Shown: piece by piece, positions 6,151-8,066 of the stretch | Numbering within the stretch: position 1 is the first letter of the stretch | How the letters are laid out: every line of letters begins with the position of its first letter | Source: Bacillota bacterium | GTDB taxonomy: Bacteria > Bacillota > Desulfotomaculia > Desulfotomaculales > Desulfallaceae | DNA length: 8,066 nucleotides | Assembly: GCA_009781965.1 (NCBI GenBank) | Contig: WQUS01000011.1 | Coordinates: 1-8,066, forward strand | Direction of reading: 5' to 3' | Notes under the pieces: model-generated | What the model was told of the DNA's origin: nothing | The model's database searches: none | What the model saw: only the letters and a program-made list of their open reading frames with translations | Made by a program: the position numbers and the translations under genes

Positions 6151-6198
6151 AAAAAAGCCGGCCATCCTTCTGGTTCCAAGGATGACCGGCCTTTTTTT
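6151..6198 (-). terminator. Intrinsic terminator of the lyase gene
   Basis: Arms at 6157-6169 and 6178-6190 form a 13-bp stem with an 8-nt loop, flanked by A6 on one side and T7 on the other. The pair 6162/6185 is a G·U wobble in minus-strand RNA but a C·A mismatch in plus-strand RNA, supporting the minus direction. On the minus strand it ends in GGCTTTTTTG. It starts about 75 nt after the lyase stop and separates that gene from the operon to its left. Confidence 0.9.
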
Positions 6199-6270
6199 AT
6201 TACTTTTTTATATTAACGGGTATTAGCAGATACTTACGAGCCGCCATAAAAAACCGGCTCACAAATGATC

Positions 6271-7719
6271 TTACAAACTATCGCCAAAGTCTTTGCGGAA
6301 TTGGGCCACCAATTTCTCCGGCCAATCCCCGATGGGCTTCAAGCGGCCAAAGAAGAAACGCAATACTTTAGGTTCTTCCACAAATTCAAGCCCGCCGATT
6401 AACTCGCGATGCTTATATAACCAGTCAAGGCGGTCGGCCGTGTATTTAGTCTGGGACAGTGTAAACACCCGCTTGGGATAGGCGATCCGGATCAATTCCA
6501 GCTCCGCCAGGCGCTCGCTGCCATCCTCATTACGCTGTTCGCTTAAGGTACCGCGCTCCATCGACCTCACGCCGCTGGCGATAAACAGCGCCGCCGCCAA
6601 GGCCCCGGCTGAATACTGAGTTTGGGGAACGTGGGGACAGAATTGGAGCGCATCCACGTGGCAACCAAGCCCGCCGGGAGGCATAACAACCGGCATGCCC
6701 TTGGCGGCAAGCTCATTACAGAGGGCTTCCACAAATATCGGCGTCTGGCTGATCACATCGACATCCAGCGTTTCCTTAAGCCCCACGGCCATAGCTTCCA
6801 TTTCCCGGACAGACATCCCGCCATAGGTCAGAAAGCCTTCATAAAGCGGTACCAGCTCGCGCATTTTAAGGAACAACTCTTCATCCGACACCAGGATGCC
6901 GCCCCCCCGGGCCGCGCCCAGCTTGCGGGCCGAGAAGTAAATGATATCCATTAACGAAGCAATCTCCCGGACAATATCTTTGATCTCAATGTCTTTATAA
7001 GCCTGGTCGCGCACCTTGATAAAATACAGGTTGTCCGCCAGCAGACTGGCATCGTACACCAGCGTGATGCCTTCCTGACGGCAAATCCGGGAAACCTCGC
7101 GCATATTATCCATAGATACCGGCTGACCGCCGATCAGGTTGGTGCCGGCCTCAATGCGAACAAAGCTGATCTTGTCTTTACCGAGCCGTTTGATCGCCTC
7201 GTTCAGCTTGTCAATATCAATGTCGCCCTTGAAAGGTGCGTCGCTCTGGATCTTGAAGCCCTCCGCGCCGACGATTTCCTCTATTTGACCGCCCATCATC
7301 GAGATATGCGCCTTAGTGGTGGTAAAGTGATAATTCATCAGCGCCACCGAGCCCGGTTTGACGAGGATCTGGGCCAGAATGTTTTCACAGGCGCGGCCCT
7401 GGTGCGCGGGCAAAAAGTATTTCATCCCGAACATATCCTGCAAAACAGCCTCTAAACGGTAGAAGGTTTCCGAGCCGGCATAACTGTCGTCCGCCTGGAG
7501 CATCGCGGCATATTGGTTTTCGCTCATGGCGTTGACGCCGCTGTCGGTGAGCATGTCGAGGAATATGTCGCGGTTTTTGAGCAGGAAGGTGTTGAATCCG
7601 GCCTCCTTCATACATTGCAGGCGTTCTTCCACCGGCAACAGGTTTACCCTTTGCACCATACGTACTTTGTGCATCTCAAGCGGAACGTTTTCCCCTGACA
7701 GGAACTTTACATTAGACAT
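6271..7719 (-). CDS. Divergent tyrosine phenol-lyase/tryptophanase family enzyme
   Basis: This is a PLP-dependent beta-eliminating lyase (482 aa; TPL about 456, TnaA about 471) that should split a beta-substituted amino acid into pyruvate, ammonia and a leaving group. Conserved features are LTDSGVNAMS (57-66), YAGSETF with Tyr80 (TPL Tyr71), QGR 107-109 for PLP phosphate, FTTT with Thr133 (TPL Thr124), Asn194, Asp223, PLP Lys266 in FSARK, GVRSMERG with Arg389 (TPL Arg381) and carboxylate-binding Arg411 (TPL Arg404). Thr133 and Arg389 resemble TPL; TnaA has Asp and Ile there. However, the TPL Arg217 position is Leu226, Lys256 is Arg265, and the GGHAVFLDA segment reads GGLGCHVDA, losing its His. 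The C-terminus is about 20 residues longer. The substrate is therefore uncertain. ATG 7719 follows AGAGGGGA (7726-7733). It is a single-gene unit with its own promoter, leader and terminator. Confidence 0.85.
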   Translation of the reverse strand: MSNVKFLSGENVPLEMHKVRMVQRVNLLPVEERLQCMKEAGFNTFLLKNRDIFLDMLTDSGVNAMSENQYAAMLQADDSYAGSETFYRLEAVLQDMFGMKYFLPAHQGRACENILAQILVKPGSVALMNYHFTTTKAHISMMGGQIEEIVGAEGFKIQSDAPFKGDIDIDKLNEAIKRLGKDKISFVRIEAGTNLIGGQPVSMDNMREVSRICRQEGITLVYDASLLADNLYFIKVRDQAYKDIEIKDIVREIASLMDIIYFSARKLGAARGGGILVSDEELFLKMRELVPLYEGFLTYGGMSVREMEAMAVGLKETLDVDVISQTPIFVEALCNELAAKGMPVVMPPGGLGCHVDALQFCPHVPQTQYSAGALAAALFIASGVRSMERGTLSEQRNEDGSERLAELELIRIAYPKRVFTLSQTKYTADRLDWLYKHRELIGGLEFVEEPKVLRFFFGRLKPIGDWPEKLVAQFRKDFGDSL

Positions 7720-7743
7720 AACGATTCCCCTCTTTTTATTAGA

Positions 7744-7765
7744 TTACTGTTACAAGATTACTGTT
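7744..7765 (+). repeat. Paired TTACTGTT octamers, 14-bp period
   Basis: TTACTGTT at 7744-7751 and 7758-7765 repeats at the same 14-bp period and orientation as the pairs in the two hairpin repeats (873/887 and 7960/7974), but has no hairpin beside it. It lies in the lyase leader, 25-46 nt before the start codon, where the transcript would read AACAGUAA twice. It could bind a regulator or an RNA-binding protein, or be a degenerate relic of a third repeat copy. Confidence 0.6.
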
Positions 7766-7784
7766 TATTAATGCCCGGACAATA

Positions 7785-7818
7785 AATCCCTGCGCAAGTT
7801 AGGACTTGCGCAGGGATT
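7785..7818 (-). promoter_or_regulatory. Leader hairpin, possible attenuator of the lyase gene
   Basis: A perfect 15-bp stem (7785-7799 with 7804-7818) closes on a 4-nt loop. In the minus-strand leader the 3' arm runs into UUAUUGU, a weak U tract, so it could act as a leaky terminator about 65 nt before the lyase start. Upstream leader bases 7844-7852 (CCTGTGCGG) can instead pair with the 3' arm (minus-strand TTGCGCAGG, 7789-7797) over 9 positions including wobbles, giving a competing fold. Confidence 0.5.
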
Positions 7819-7858
7819 AAGTCTCTAAACATTGGCATTTCTGCCGCACAGGCTGCAT
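7817..7858 (-). CDS. Possible 13-codon leader peptide
   Basis: ATG 7858 opens MQPVRQKCQCLET and ends with TAA 7817-7819, which overlaps the base of the leader hairpin. The position, just after the predicted transcription start (near 7884) and ending at the hairpin, is that of an attenuator leader peptide. It has two Cys codons (8 and 10), and no Trp or Tyr as would be expected for a TnaC-like peptide. No real ribosome binding site is visible, so this is weak. Confidence 0.2.
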   Translation of the reverse strand: MQPVRQKCQCLET

Positions 7859-7890
7859 AAGATATTTGTCTTTATTACAGCTTCTAAGTC

Positions 7891-7919
7891 ATAATAGCTA
7901 TATTTTTTTTGTTTGTCAA
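7891..7919 (-). promoter_or_regulatory. Sigma70-type promoter of the lyase gene
   Basis: On the minus strand a consensus -35 TTGACA (7914-7919) and -10 TATTAT (7891-7896, 5 of 6) are separated by exactly 17 A/T-rich bases. Transcription would begin near 7884, giving a leader of about 165 nt. No other promoter of this quality lies between here and the lyase start. Confidence 0.85.
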
Positions 7920-7958
7920 GATTTTTTGCAATAATAACTCAATTTTACTTTAATACCA

Positions 7959-8064
7959 GTTACTGTTCACACGTTACTGTTCAGCATCGAGCCGGCCCGT
8001 AAAGTTATTAACCGTGCGCTCATACTCTTCGAGAAATCGCTTACGGTTAATAACTTTACGGGCC
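7959..8064 (+). repeat. Tandem 14-mer plus hairpin repeat, copy 2
   Basis: Two GTTACTGTTCA copies at a 14-bp period (7959, 7973) are followed by a perfect 22-bp hairpin with arms 7994-8015 and 8043-8064 and a 27-nt loop (8016-8042). The loop itself holds a small CTC/GAG stem conserved in both copies. Compared with copy 1, the first 29 nt are identical, the loop has two substitutions, and the stem carries three fully compensated base-pair changes. Read in the direction of the genes, hairpin and 14-mers come first, then 39 nt later the -35 box of the lyase promoter. The element reaches almost to the window edge, so its far boundary is not known. Confidence 0.88.
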
Positions 8065-8066
8065 TG

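Noticed and set aside
7720..7884. T-box or TnaC-type leader for the lyase
   Set aside because: There is no T-box consensus, and the mini-ORF has no tryptophan codon.
872..8064. The two hairpin repeats as the two ends of one composite transposon
   Set aside because: They are in the same orientation, about 7 kb apart, with only housekeeping-type genes between and no transposase.

Overview
The window reads as chromosomal DNA of an anaerobic Bacillota-type bacterium. A Negativicutes/Sporomusa-like host is my best guess, from the overall look of the proteins, the strong purine-rich ribosome binding sites and the GC-rich genes set among AT-rich intergenic DNA. This assignment is inference only. 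All five long genes and the tRNA lie on the minus strand, so the biology runs from the right end to the left.

Right end (about 7720-8066): a hairpin repeat with a 22-bp perfect stem is preceded by a tandem 14-mer. A near-consensus sigma70 promoter follows, then a leader of about 165 nt holding a 15-bp perfect hairpin and a possible 13-codon leader peptide. This drives a single-gene unit encoding a divergent tyrosine phenol-lyase/tryptophanase-family PLP enzyme (6271-7719), closed by a strong terminator (6151-6198).

Middle (1179-6004): a compact operon. In transcription order it has a class V cysteine-desulfurase-like enzyme, a previously uncounted 44-codon small ORF whose stop overlaps the next start (ATGA), glutaminyl-tRNA synthetase, O-acetylserine sulfhydrylase (cysteine synthase) and a methylated-DNA-protein cysteine methyltransferase, then a terminator. 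The theme is cysteine/sulfur PLP chemistry attached to a tRNA-charging gene and a DNA-repair gene.

Left part (1-1178): AT-rich and gene-poor. It holds a tRNA-Thr(CGT) with its own promoter and terminator, a second copy of the hairpin repeat, a possible decayed small gene, a second terminator-like hairpin, and one small ORF on the plus strand with a good ribosome binding site.

The most unusual signal is a repeat family. TTACTGTT occurs six times in the window, always as pairs at an exact 14-bp period and in one orientation. Two of the three pairs adjoin long hairpins whose 27-nt loops are nearly identical while their stems differ by compensatory changes. Both of these sit a few tens of bases upstream of a minus-strand promoter.
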